From Pegoplata infirma (taxonomy: Eukaryota; Arthropoda; Insecta; Diptera; Anthomyiidae), in contig OY992541.1 of NCBI GenBank assembly GCA_963921195.1, positions 11,688,951-11,752,950 on the forward strand: DNA of 64,000 nt, in the 5' to 3' direction. The notes under the pieces are model-generated. The model was not told the DNA's origin and did no database searches. It saw only the letters and a list, made by a program, of their open reading frames with translations. Made by a program: the position numbers and the translations under genes. Positions 35,032 to 47,784 of the stretch are shown piece by piece. Numbering within the stretch: position 1 is the first letter of the stretch; every line of letters starts with the position of its first letter.

Positions 35032-35175
35032 TATATTAAACTCAAGATACAATATAAAATAGATGTTTTCTTAGGGCCAGCGACGCGGACCGGGTCCAGC
35101 TAGTAATTTATATAATGATAAAATTGTATATCATTTGTACAAAAAGCATATTAATTAAATTTGTAAACATTTTTT

Positions 35176-35250
35176 TACCAGAGAGAAGGAACCCCTACAA
35201 GTCCCCCAAGATTAGGCACACCCGAATTAACCACCCTCACTTGTTTATAC
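35176..35250 (+). repeat. Fragment of a TATACCCTCC-type element 3' end
   Basis: GATTAGGCACACCCGAATTA and CCACCCTCACTTGTTTA resemble the hairpin and ACTTGTTT end of that family. Low identity. Confidence 0.4.
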
Positions 35251-35516
35251 TAAAACGAAATACTCATAGTTTGTTGTTACTATTTTGTATTGTACATTTT
35301 AATTTTTGAAAAAAAATCTTTAAAATTAATATTTGTAAAAATTAAAAAAAATAAATGTTTGTTTTTAAATACTCCCTAAATTAAAAAAAAAAATCCATAA
35401 TAAACCCCCAAAAAAATAATCCAAATTTTAATCCCCTAAAAAAACCCCAAACGAGAAAAAATCCCCCTAAATCTGGTGGGGAAAACCCCAAACTGGCAAC
35501 ATTGATTCATATGCAT

Positions 35517-35889
35517 CAGTGTTGCAAAAGTATTGAGTAATTGAGTACCGAGTACTCAATACTGCCTATTTTTCCAGTACTACTCGATGCTTTTAGGTTT
35601 GTACTTTTCACTTAAAACGCATAACAAAACCAATCAAATGTAAGTATATAATGCCACTGTGTGTATGACAAAAAAATAAAAAAAAATTCTAAAAATATAA
35701 TTTTTAAATTGAGTAAAAATATCCAAAATTTGATTGTAAATGACATGTAATGCAAACATTAATTTTTTAAAAGACTATATTCTTCAATTCTTAAATTTAA
35801 TAAAAACGTATTGAGGAGTATCGAGTACTCAATTGAAAAAGTATCGAGTAATATTGAGAAGGCCAAAGTAACCACAATTTGCAACACTA
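35517..35889. mobile_element. hAT-like MITE, TIR CAGTGTTGCAAA, TSD ATATGCAT/ATATACAT
   Basis: CAGTGTTGCAAAAGTATTGA at the left, TTTGCAACACTA at the right. The 8-bp flanks 35509..35516 and 35890..35897 match at 7 of 8. GAGTACTCAAT motifs repeat inside. The left TSD overlaps the right TSD of the neighbouring element (35505..35512). Confidence 0.75.
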
Positions 35890-35950
35890 ATATACATTCA
35901 AAACATTTTGGTAATTGTAGAGCGTATTCATGGATATGGCTAACAAATAA

Positions 35951-36505
35951 AAGTCTCCCTGGTGTCACCCTCCGATCTTCATGAAATTTGGATTAAGAAC
36001 GAAAATTAATTCGACACGTATTTTTTTTTTAACCGGCCCAAACTCCTTTTTAAGGGGGTCGATTTGTATGGGGGAAATTTACCTTTTTCAGTTTATTACG
36101 ATTTACGCCTATTTAAACCAATTTAATACAATAAACAATAATCAGATTAAAGGTATTAAAAATACCTATCTCGTGGTGCTAACAACGGGCCAAGGAAGTT
36201 AATATTTTTCGACTTATTAACAAAAATGTCCTAAAATTTTTGTATTTTACTCAATATGACGAAAACTTGTGCATGTTTGGGCACGTTCTTATCACACGTA
36301 GATAGGGTTTTCAAAGACCTTTCATTTGGTTTCTTTGCATAATATAGGAGATAAACGAAAAAAAAAACTGAAAAATGGCCTTGTCTTCTCCCCTCCTTTT
36401 TACCCCCTTAATATGAATTTGGGCCGCTAAAAAAAATACGTGTCCCTTTATTTTATAAAATAAAACCAATTCCATAAAGATCCATGGGTGACACTTGGGA
36501 GACTT
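35951..36505. mobile_element. Inverted-repeat element, AAGTCTCCC ends
   Basis: AAGTCTCCCTGGTGTCACCC at the left and GGGTGACACTTGGGAGACTT at the right, followed inward by paired GATCTTCATGAAATT, ACACGTATTTTTTTT and CCCAAACTC/GAATTTGGG segments. About 555 bp, imperfect arms of about 120 bp. No ORF recognised. Confidence 0.7.
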
Positions 36506-36519
36506 CCCTTGTAAGCTGA

Positions 36520-37326
36520 TTTTATTTCTACTTGTTTATGTTATGGAGGGTATCCAAAGATTTTCTCATGGCGTTTTTATTCTTTTGAGAGTTGACAAGA
36601 CTGCAGATAAACACAAGAAAGACGATCTCTTGCTGCTAACAGCGACACTTTCATAGAAATCACTTAAGTTTATTTTAACAACCACCAGTTGATACCGGTA
36701 AAGCTTACTGTAAAGACTTGTCGCAGTGAAAGATTTAAGCTCTAGTCTCTGCGGAACATAAAGCACGCGTGCGCGGCCGCCCATTATTATTCATTTATGT
36801 ACTTGCACAAACATGTCTATAACCATCCATATTCAACAATTATGTATATATAATATATAAATAAAGTGAAGAAAACTTATTCAAAATTCTTTTCGAATAA
36901 CCAAATCACAGCAACAAAAAATATGCCACAAACCAAGTTGTTAATTGAATGTCAATTGAAGACAAACATGTTGTAAGAAAATATGTATAAATGAAATATA
37001 ATATAATAAATCAACAGAAACGACTTGTTTACCAGAGAAAAATTAAAATCATACGCAAAAAGAAATATTTAAAAAACAAGTGGAAACGTATAATTCGACT
37101 TGGCCGCATCCATGAATACCCTACACAATGCGCTTTTTAAGTAATAGTAAAAGTGAAAAAGAAAAATGTTAAAATTTTGACCAGGAATATTTTAATTTGA
37201 GTAAAAAGTTTTTACTAAATTTGATTGAGTAAAAAACTTTCTTAATCATTTTTGTAAAAAAAATAATTTTTTTGTGTGTACAATTTTTTTTTCGCGTGTA
37301 AACACTTTTTTTAACTCTCCTATGAC
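36520..37326. other. Low-copy-looking stretch with a CpG-rich patch
   Basis: 36560..36785 has balanced base composition and ends in GCACGCGTGCGCGGCCGCCC (NotI site), unlike the AT-rich surroundings. It could be an old 5' exon/promoter or a foreign fragment; short frames on either strand match nothing I recognise. 37077..37140 is the end of a TATACCCT-type element in inverse orientation (ACAAGTGG... hairpin ... ATACCCTACACAATG). Confidence 0.4.
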
Positions 37327-38962
37327 CAGGGGCGGATCTTGGGTTTGGGGGGGGGGAGTTTTTAACTAAAGATCCATTTTTTTAGAACCACTTCTGTATA
37401 TCAGGTTACAGATATGTTTCATAACTAAAATTTAAGACATAACTGGTTTTTATCTAGTTTCAGAACTTTATTAGAACTAATTTCAGAATTGGTTCTGGAT
37501 GAATCATTCATATCTTAATTTTTTTTTTTTTTGAAAATTTTGAGATCGTGAGACTTTTTTTGTATAAAAAAAGTCTCAAATACGAACACATTTTTACAGA
37601 ACAGTTCTTAGAATTTAAGCAATTTTAATTCAAAAATATTTCCGATTCTGTGGCAATCAAACTAAACAAAAAAATAACAGATTCTAATACAGAATTCGTA
37701 GAGAAAAAATCAGATTTAAAAAAAAATGTTTTTAATATCTGAGACATCTTTTCTTGAGTAAAATTATTTTATTTTTACAAGCTAAAGTATTTCTAAAAAT
37801 GTTTTCTTCTTTTAAAATTTTTAGATTTGATGCATATCTCTTGCTAAACATTTTTTAGGCTCTAAGGTGTTCACTTTACCTTAAAATTTTTCAAATCACA
37901 ATTTTTAAATACTGGAAAAATATTTTCCTTTGAAAGATTTTTCAAATTTCCAATAAAATGTAATCACTTGGGTTTTAAGAAAATTAAAAGTTTTTCCGGA
38001 AATTCACATTTTTTTAAATGGAACTCCTGTAAAACATTTCTGAGGACATTTCAGGAATTCCCAAACATAAATACCATTTTTTTTTTGGAAATGACACAGT
38101 TTTAACAGAAAAGTTAGTTCTTAGAATTTAAACAATTTTCCTTTAAAAATATTTTCTGATTCTGAGTCAATCATCATCAACAAAAAAACTATCTGATTTT
38201 AATGCAATATTCCTAGAGAAATGAACTCAGATTCTAAAAAATGTGTTTAATAGCTGAGACCACTTTTCTTGAGGAAAATTGTTATGTTTTAACTAGTTCA
38301 GTTTTTTCAGTACTTTTTAATCTCTGATGTTGTTGTTAATCAAAAATTGCATGTTATCGAGATTTTTTTGTTATACAAAAGTAATTCCAAAAATTTTCAT
38401 CTTCAATTCCTGTAAAAAAATGTCCAGTTTAAAAGAAAAAATAAATAATCAACAATAAATAGAGAACAAAAAAAAAATAATTTGTTTAGACTCCGAGGCG
38501 TTCTTTAAATCCAAAACATTTTTCGTGTAAAAATTTTTAAGTCCACAGAAATTTATTTACAAAAAATTTTTAAATTCTCGAAAATCTAAAAGCAAAGATT
38601 TCTAAAAACATTTTTCATTTACAAAAATTCCTAAATTTCCGAAAAAGATGTTGGAAAATTCCTAGATTCTGTTATATTATTATGAAAAGTTCTAAATAAG
38701 AATCATTGTATATTTTTGCATATATAAATTCTTTAAGTCGAAAAACTTTTCGCCGAGAAAAGTTTTAGGAATCAGAAAAGTTTTTGGATTCTTAAAATTT
38801 CAGTTTGCTTTCTTCTCTCTTTTCCCTCTTCCTCTTTTCTTTTCTTTCTTTTGCCTTCTTCTTTTTTCTTTTTTCCTTTCTTCTCTTCTCTTCCTTTTTT
38901 CTTTTCGAAATCGGTTTGGGGGGAAATTTCTCCTATTCCCCCCCACCTTGGATCCGCGCCTG
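37327..38962. mobile_element. hAT-like element, TIR CAGGGGCGGATC, TSD CCTATGAC
   Basis: CAGGGGCGGATCTTGGGTTT left, CTTGGATCCGCGCCTG right, exact 8-bp TSDs at 37319..37326 and 38963..38970. The interior shows degenerate CAGATTCTRA/TAGAATTTAA motifs resembling the 35-bp satellite unit. A pyrimidine-rich TTCTTTTCTC stretch lies at 38808-38905. No transposase. Confidence 0.92.
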
Positions 38963-39230
38963 CCTATGACTGATATTTTATTCAACAGTCAATATAAGGT
39001 CCAAAGTATTAAAAATTTACTCAATTTTTTTTTTCTTGCTTTACTATTCAAACAAAAAAAAAAAACCTAAATACTCAGCACGAAAAAGTAAATATGTACT
39101 TGATTTGATATGAATAAAAGCAAAAATTTTTTAGTATTTTCTCCAAAAAATTTAGTCTGCTCTTGAGTGGACTAAGAATCTTAAATTTCGCAAAAATAAG
39201 AATTTATCGGAATATTTTAAATTGTATATA
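38963..39230. other. AT-rich gap
   Basis: Nothing recognisable besides A/T runs between two elements. Confidence 0.5.
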
Positions 39231-40034
39231 CAGTCAAACCCGGTTATAGCGAACTTCGAGGGATCAGTAAAAATATTTCGTTATAAGGGAAGTTCGCTAT
39301 AAGCGGGGTATATTTTATATCAACATAGTTTTTCCAGAAAAAACAGTTCTCATTTTATTTTATTTGACATTTTTATTTTTTTGTAATTAAGCTACTAAAT
39401 TATAATATTAACAAAAAAATTCTAACCTTTTGTGAGTTTGGTAAACGTAATTGCCGAAAATCTCAAAATATTTATGGGAGTTCGTTATAAAAAGGTAAAT
39501 ATTTGTGTCAAACTCGGTTATAACGAACTCGGTTATAACGAACTCGGTTATAATGAACTCGGTTATAACGAACTCGGTTATAACGAATTCTCGGTTAAGT
39601 ATAACGAACTAATTCTAAAGTCCCGACGTTTTAGCATAAATTTTCACACAAAATACCTCTTTTATAACGAACTCGGTTGTAACGAATCCTCGGTTAAAGC
39701 GAACTGCTTATTATGGTCCAACGAATACAATTTCGTGTTCATTTACCTTTTTATAACGAACTCCCATAAATATTTTTTGATGTGCGGCAATCATGTTTAT
39801 CAAACTCTCAAAAGGTTGGAAATTTTCGGTTTATATTACAATTTTTATACAATTTATTTATATTTTTAATATTTTCTTCTTAATTAGTAGTTTATTTACA
39901 AAAAAAACATCAAGTAAAACAAAAGTGGATCTGTTTTTTTTTTGGAAATAAAACTAGGTTGATAAAAAATATACCCGCTTATAACGAACTATTTTAACTG
40001 GTCCCTCGAAGTACGTTATAACCGGGTTTGACTG
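39231..40034. mobile_element. Mariner-type MITE, TIR CAGTCAAACCCGGTTATAGC, with 15-bp internal repeats
   Basis: CAGTCAAACCCGGTTATA left, TATAACCGGGTTTGACTG right, TA on both sides, 804 bp. At 39515..39590 the subterminal AACTCGGTTATAACG motif is tandemly repeated about five times (15 bp period), creating a spurious open frame reading NELGY repeats. Same family as 28094..28557. A truncated, rearranged extra piece follows at 40035..40188. Confidence 0.9.
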
Positions 40035-40206
40035 TATATGAAATTGTGTTCGTGGGACCATAATAAGTAGTTCGTTCTAACCGAGGATTCACTATAACCG
40101 AGTTCGTTATAAAAGTTGTATTTTGTATCAAAACTGTTGATAAAACGTCGGGACTTTAGAATGTGTACGTTATAACCGAGTTTGACTGAAGTATATAAAA
40201 ACAAAA

Positions 40207-40640
40207 CAAGTAAGAGTGTTAAATTCGGCTGTGCCGAATCTTTTATACCCTCCAAAAAAAAATAATTGCAGGGGCGTTTTATTTTTTTTGTGGGGAGGGG
40301 TCGGTAGTGGTAATTGGGGGGGGGGGGGCAAATTTCCTCTTGAAATATATGTTTAGAAATTCATTCTTATGCTTTTTGAACTAAAGAAATAAAAGTTTAC
40401 CATTATTTAAATAATTATTTTTAGTCCACGCCCACAAAAGGTTGGCGGACCGAAAACCGAGAGCCATTTTTTAATCCTCTGGGTCCAAATGCAGGACTTT
40501 ACACTTCTTGTAGCATAAAAATATTGGATTTGTTAAACAAAAACACAAAAAATCATATAAAAAAATGGTTAGAGGTTACTTTAGTTCTTCATGGGTGAAA
40601 TGCAGAAATGATGCAGAAAATATTTGTTAAACATTTTAAC
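40207..40640 (-). mobile_element. TATACCCTCC-type element, inverted, right part
   Basis: CAAGTAAGAGTGTTAAATTC, hairpin ATTCGGCTGTGCCGAAT and TTTTATACCCTCC match the 3' end of the copies at 5924 and 46801. A run of 14 G lies at about 40315. CCACGCCCACAAAAGG at 40430 parallels TTTTGTGGGCGTGG at 47250. The far end was not identified. Confidence 0.65.
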
Positions 40641-41270
40641 CCTCTAACTGCCATTTTTTATAGACTTTTTTTGTATTTCTTTTAAAAAAGGACAAAAATG
40701 ACCCCTTAAAACGGGAGCTAGAGGGTTAATTTGGTCAAAGAAACGAATCATCATAAAATTTTATAAAACACATCAGAACATCATTTTAAGCTCAAAAGTA
40801 TATTTGCACTGTTTTTTGTCGATATTTTTTAACACTGCTTTGGTAAAAAAAAATAACAAACATTGATTATTTATACTTGCACCTTTTTAAGCACTTTGCG
40901 CATGTCGCACAAACTTTGAGCATTTGACAACCCCTAGTGAAATTTTATGAGGAAAATATTTGTAGAACATTTTAGCCCTCTAAATGGACGTTTTATTAGA
41001 TCTGTGTTTAGTTTTTGAAAAAGGACTAAAATGACCCCTGAAAATGGCAGTTAGAGGGTTAAAATGTTCTAAGAAAAGAACCGCCATAAAATTTCACTGA
41101 AGACATCAAATCATATTTTGAAGCTCAGATGTGTTCTTATTATTGTATTTTTGACGTTTTCCAAACGCTTTTGATAAAAAAAAAACTTCAGTGGGCTATA
41201 AAAAAGAAATCCGAACTGACTTTGCAAAACCCTTTGGTGATTTTGTCCATTTGATGGTCAACTTTCATAT
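40610..41270. repeat. Two diverged direct copies of about 330 bp
   Basis: Each copy has CATTTT.ACCCTCTAA, AAAATGACCCCT.AAAA, a GAGGGTTAA, then CATAAAATTT and AAGCTCA (about 40640-40930 and 40970-41280). CCCTCTAACTGCCATTTT and AAAATGGCAGTTAGAGGG also make an inverted pair. Origin unknown. Confidence 0.55.
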
Positions 41271-41783
41271 GGCGTTGAAGCCATTGAGGCTCATTTTTCT
41301 TGTTGCACAGTGTAATAAGTTATGGAGAGGATTATTCTTGTATTTAAGAATTTATAAATGATGGTTTTAGAATGATAAAGGACACATTTCAAAACAGTTT
41401 TAAGTTTTATTTCTCCTTAAAAAAAACTTTATTGAAAAATTCAAAATATAGAATAAAAATGCAATTTTTGACGTTTTCTCTTTATTAATGTGCAAATTTA
41501 ATTCTTTACATTCAAAAGAAATATGACTTAAAATTTACAGTTTTCTAAAGAAAGAATATGTGCTAAAATTTAAAAAATGATTTCGAAACGACACTTTCTC
41601 TTTTTCACAGCCTGTGAAATTTTCTTTGAGAAAAATGTTTTAGAAACCGAGATTTTTTGCTATGAAAAAATTTTCGCAGTGTCTGAGACCCTTTCGATGA
41701 CAAAAACATCTTAGATTCGATACATTTTTTTTTCAAAAAGTGTTTCGAAAAAATTTTGGTGTTAAAAAAATATCGGGGTCGAT
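41271..41783. other. AT-rich stretch without gene
   Basis: Contains degenerate GAGAAAAATGTTTTAGAAAC / GTCTGAGACC motifs (41620-41720), similar to the 35-bp repeat. Nothing else is recognised. Confidence 0.45.
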
Positions 41784-42359
41784 CAGTGATGCCATTTTAG
41801 CACTTTTAGTGCTAGATCTAGCACTTTTTTTTTGGACTTAGCACTAAATTTTTGGAAAAAAGTGCCAAGTGCTAACTTAGCACTTTTTTAAAATTTTTTA
41901 GCATTTTTAGCATTTTTTTTTTCAACATCTGTACTTTTGTTAAAATCTTTTGTAAAAATTTTTAGCCTGCGGCGCTTTCTTTACCATCACATTCCAACAA
42001 CATTAATTTTACAATTAAGAAGAGCAGACAGACCGAAAGCTAATTTTTCAAGAAAATTTCGCTTACACTTTAAATAATTCAATGCGCGTGCCCAACTTCC
42101 AGGACCCTAAAAATGTTTCTTACTTGGTTGTGGGTTTAGTTAGCCATAATATATTGTTTTGAAGAGCTCGGCATTTTTAGCAATTACTCGCGGATTGCAG
42201 AAAATGTTATATTTTCTACTGATATTGATTAACATTGTTGTAATTCTGAATAATGATTGTTCTGAATTTATTTACAAAATAGTTCAATAATTTCAAAGTA
42301 AATAATTTCTATTTTCATAATTAAAAATTGTTGAGACAAATTGTTAAACAAATTTGGAA

Positions 42360-42535
42360 GTTATTTCATTATGAAATAACTCTCAAATTTAAAAATGTAA
42401 TAACTTTCAAAAAAAATTAAGTAGGTCCAGCAGATTTGGGAGTTATTTAAAAAAAAAAAAAAAAATAAATTCCAAATCGTATGGAATTTTTGGGCCTTAT
42501 TTAATTTTTTTCTTGTGACTTATTTCATGGTGCCC
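42360..42535. repeat. Possible remnant of the GGCG..ATGAAATAA 9-bp-TSD family
   Basis: CATTATGAAATAACTCTCAA at one side and GACTTATTTCATGGTGCCC at the other resemble GAAATAACCCCCAA termini at 20130..21568. No TSD was read. Confidence 0.35.
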
Positions 42536-43244
42536 AATTAAAATTCTTGAATCCCAAGAAAATAAGGGAATATAAATTGAAATTTAGAAATCCAGTTAAA
42601 ATTCAAAAAACCCAATTGAAATGTAGAAATCCAAATGAAATTAATTAAAGACTAATTGAGAAATCTCAATTTGAAATTTAGAAAACATAATTGAAATTTA
42701 GAAAATCCACTAGAAATACAGAAAATTAAAATGAAATTTTCCCTATGACGATTACGCAGTTCTGGCCAAAGCAATTTGGTAACCGCGGTTATTTTTATGA
42801 TCTGCAACTCAAAAATAGTTATACTGCAAGAATTTGCATCTCCAAACCGACCTTATGACCCTTATTTTGCGTGAGAACTAAATAAAAATTTGTCTCTAAA
42901 ATACAAATTTTTATTTCACAAATTTTGGGGAGTTACAGTAAGTAGATATAGAAAGAGAATTTCTGAAAACTAGACTTTTGTTGCTCTAACTCCACTCTAC
43001 AATTCATCCTTTTGCACATTTACTCTATCTTTTACCAGCAAAAAAATAGTCGCCAAAAACCCTTTGGCAAGTATACTTGCCTGTGGTCGTCAAAGGGTTA
43101 ATTGAAATTTAAAATTTTTCAAGGAAATTAAGAAAACCCAATTGAAATTAAGAAAACGCAATTGAAACAAAAAAAAAATTAAATTGAAATTCAGAAAACT
43201 GAATTATTATTAAAAATCATATTTTGTGGATTTTATAAAAGAAA

Positions 43245-45030
<1,786 letters not shown>

Positions 45031-45130
45031 TAAAAAAAAATCTAGCACTTTTTTTTTGGTCTGTAGAGCATTTTAGCACTTTTTTTTCTGCTATTTAGCA
45101 CTTTTTCAAAATTCTCTTATGGCAACACTG

Positions 45131-45828
45131 GGGTCGATCATATATTTGACTCCTCTAGGGTCATCCTTGGGAGAGTTAGAGCGATGTGAGCTAATGTCGT
45201 AAAAATTAATGTCGGTCGTTCTTACATTGCACCCATCTAAAAGTGACTCCTTTGCTCCGATTAGAAAACATTTTCCCCGCAATTGCCTCGGATTCGCTCC
45301 TAAAGGGGTGCAATGTTAGACCGACCGCAATTAGTTTTTACGCCTCAAAATTAAGACATATAGGGGTCTTCACATGTGAAGAGGGCCGACGATACTATGG
45401 TGATTCAAAGAACCAAAAATAAGCTGCGTTTTCCTCTATCTTGCTGAGTTTCTGAGATATCGCTATTTTAAGTTCTAAAAAAAATCTATTCAGTACGGTT
45501 CAAAAAACACACCACCATTACGATATAGCGTTTCTGTACATAGAGCAGTACATTATCGTAGAGTTTGAGTTCGTCAAGTCGCAAGCATAACGTTCGGTCA
45601 CAGACTAATACAGACTCGAAATAAGTGACAGGTGTCAAAAAAGTAGTTCTGAACCATATGGTTAATATTTTCAAATTATTCTACGAATTAGGTTAGAAAG
45701 AGAAAAATAGATGCCAGATCGGTTTTTGTTGTTTCGCTCACTCCTAAGTCGTAGAAAGTGTTGCCATGTTAGCGTAAAACGGCCTATAAACCGCTCTGTT
45801 TTCTCCTAAAATCGCTTAGATTTCCCCA
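45131..45828. other. Intergenic stretch with a small foldback
   Basis: 45198..45342 is a 145-bp inverted repeat (CGTAAAAATTAATGTCGGTC ... CAATTAGTTTTTACG; TACATTGCACCC / GGGGTGCAATGT). 45360-45475 matches the CACATGTGAAGAG..CC dispersed block also seen near 27690. 45480-45700 looks low-copy but no gene is recognised. Confidence 0.55.
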
Positions 45829-46434
45829 TTTTTATACCCTCCACTTAGTGATAGAGGGTATATATAAGTTTGTCATTCCGTTTGTAACTCATCGAAATAT
45901 CGGTCTTTGACCCCATAAAGTATATACATATATTCATGATGCCCGATCGATTTTAAGACATTCTAGTCTGTCTGTCTGTGGAAAATACTGTCACGGACAA
46001 AATATTGCACAGAGATCACTGAAACTTAACATATTTATTGGAAGTGCTCCCGAAAAGTTTGGTATTGCATTTGAGCGATATCGGTTCAGCGGTTCAAAAG
46101 TTATGAACGAAAATGTAATCACACCTCAAAAATTTCAGTACATTCAACATAACCTAAAAATACAAAATGCTTTAATTCGGCTTCTGGTTGACATATGTGA
46201 ACATAATTGACACCAAATGGTATTTAAACAAGTACGAACATATTTTTTGACAAAAAAAGAAAAAAATTGCGGATTTTTTTTAACAAAATTTTTTTCGCGG
46301 AAATTTTTTTTCAAAATTTTTTATTTTTCAAAAGTAATTTCCGTTTAAATAAAGTTTTTTGCAATAATCTTTTTGAAATTGTGGAGGGTATCACTACATT
46401 CGGCAAGTCCGAATTTAACCTTTTTACTTGTTTG
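45829..46434 (+). mobile_element. TATACCCTCC/ACTTGTTT element, copy 2
   Basis: TTTTTATACCCTCCACTTAG at the start; CGATATCGGTTCAGCGGTTC inside; GGAGGGTATC, hairpin ATTCGGCAAGTCCGAAT and TTTACTTGTTT at the end. A short GTCTGTCTGTCTG run at about 45965. Confidence 0.8.
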
Positions 46435-46648
46435 TATTGGATTAAGATTTCCCAGCAGTGCATATCATATTAAAGAACAGCATTACCGACTTTGACTTAA
46501 CATATTAAGATTTAGTCTATGTAGTTGTACTCTTCACACACATTACTTTCCCTCTTCACACACATTACTTTCTTGAACACTTCAAAACAGTAAGTGTGAA
46601 GGCCATATAAGGTAGATTCTGGCTACAATCTTGTTGCAAACTATTATA
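46435..46648. other. Short low-copy stretch
   Basis: Contains a duplicated CTCTTCACACACATTACTTTC (about 46530 and 46554). No gene. Confidence 0.45.
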
Positions 46649-46789
46649 CCGTATTTACATAAGGCAATTTTAATTGCCGCAATTCTGATTTTTAAGTGTA
46701 TCGGAGAGAGAGGGAAGAGTCTTACCTCTCTCTCTGATGCACTATAAAATCAGAATTGCCGCAATTAAAATTGCCTAATGTAAATACGG
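46649..46789. mobile_element. Foldback MITE CCGTATTTACATAAGGCAAT
   Basis: 141 bp with arms of about 60 bp (CCGTATTTACATAAGGCAAT...AATTGCCGCAATTCTGATTT and reverse). GAGAGAGAGG/CCTCTCTCTC flank the loop. The TSD is not clear. Confidence 0.85.
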
Positions 46790-46800
46790 TCTTAGATTTA

Positions 46801-47476
46801 TTTTTATACCCTCCAACCACAGTATGGGGGTATACTCACTTTGTCATTCCGTTTGTAACGCATAAAAATATCGGTCGGGGACCCCATAAAGTATATATAT
46901 TATTGATCTATGATCAATTCTAAGTCGTTCTATGAATGTCCGTCCGTCCGTCCGTCTGTATAAAACACGATTCAGTCCAAAACAAAAGAGCTAGACCCCT
47001 GAAAATTGGCAAGAATATGTATAATGTTCATAGGCCGGTTAAGTTCGGAAATGGGCAAAATCGGGCCAGGGGGAAAAAGTTCCCCCTTAACGAACTAAAA
47101 AAAAACATCTTAAAAAACGCAATTTTTACATATTTTTTTGCCATTTTTGTTAAACAAATGAAATCTTTTTATGTCAGAAGGGGTTTAAGCTCCTGCACTT
47201 AGACCCAGGGGGCTGGAAAGTTTAGTTTTTTCTGCCCGCCCCCTTTTGTGGGCGTGGATTTAAAAAAAACATTAAAATAATGAGAAAATGGTATTACTAA
47301 ATTGCAAAAAGCATAATAAATAAATTAGTTAACATTTATCGCGATGGGGAAGTAACCCCACCACCTCCACCGAGCCCCCACCCCTCAAAAAACGACCCTG
47401 GATTTTTTGTGCGTTTTAACATGTTGGAGGGTATCATAGATTCGGCATAGCCGAATTTAACACTCTCACTTGTTTT
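46801..47476 (+). mobile_element. TATACCCTCC/ACTTGTTT element, copy 3, upstream of ZIP
   Basis: Closest relative of copy 1 at 5924: same ACCACAGTATGGGGGTATAC start, GTCCGTCCGTCCGTC run at 46937, AGGGGGAAAAAGTTCCCCCT, TGTGGGCGTGG and ATTCGGCATAGCCGAAT hairpin end. Ends about 310 bp before the ZIP start codon. Confidence 0.85.
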
Positions 47477-47784
47477 AAATCAAGTAGTTTAAGCTCTAAT
47501 CGGCAAAAGTAATCTACTAAAATTTGGTACAACTCTGTATTTCTATTATTTTCATTTTCCAACACACAATTTAACCTCAAAAAAAAAAAAAAAGCTTTAA
47601 GTTTTAGGGGCTATTCTCGACTCAATTTTGTTTTATTTTTGTTTTTTGTAGCACAGTGTAGTATTCGCAAATAGAATGCTTAAGAATATTTGAGTTTTTA
47701 AAATTCAGAAACTAAAAAGAGGCTTGGAAACAAACCAACAAGAAAATTCTGCATAATAGAACAGACGAACAACACGAAAAAAAG
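47477..47784 (+). promoter_or_regulatory. 5' flank / 5'UTR of the ZIP gene with likely splice acceptor
   Basis: Between the end of a TATACCCTCC element and the ZIP start codon lies about 308 bp. A long T-rich tract at about 47630-47649 ends in TTTTTTGTAG, with AG at 47650..47651, a good-looking 3' splice site. This suggests that a 5'UTR exon begins at 47652 and that the promoter and first exon lie further upstream. An A run occupies about 47580..47594. No convincing TATA/Inr pair was found here. Splicing is inferred from the motif only. Confidence 0.45.

Larger units (their letters stand above)
33550..35105. mobile_element. Dispersed repeat, possibly Helitron-like, split by a Tc1-type element
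   Basis: 33550..33824 plus 35032..35105. The first 90 bp (CTGTCAAATTTTCG...GGTGAACAACTTACTTAGC) recur at 62715..62800. It contains AATCGGCTAAACCAATTTCA, and ends GGACCGGGTCCAGCTAGT, where a short hairpin precedes CTAG, as in fly Helitron 3' ends (inference). Bases 33768..33822 and 35034..35088 are inverted copies of one another. Confidence 0.4.
33159..35504. mobile_element. hAT-like element, TIR CAGTGTTGCCAGG, TSD ATTCATAT; four-level nest
   Basis: Left CAGTGTTGCCAGGTACTTTT, right end AACTGGCAACATTG, exact TSDs at 33151..33158 and 35505..35512. Same family as 23224..27056 in opposite internal orientation. Holds a dispersed repeat, in which a Tc1-type element sits, in which a second hAT-like element sits. 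Confidence 0.9.

Noticed and set aside
39432..39869. 145-codon ORF with NELGYNELGY repeats
   Set aside because: It is the 15-bp subterminal repeat of a mariner MITE; no conservation in the sister copy at 28094 and no start context.
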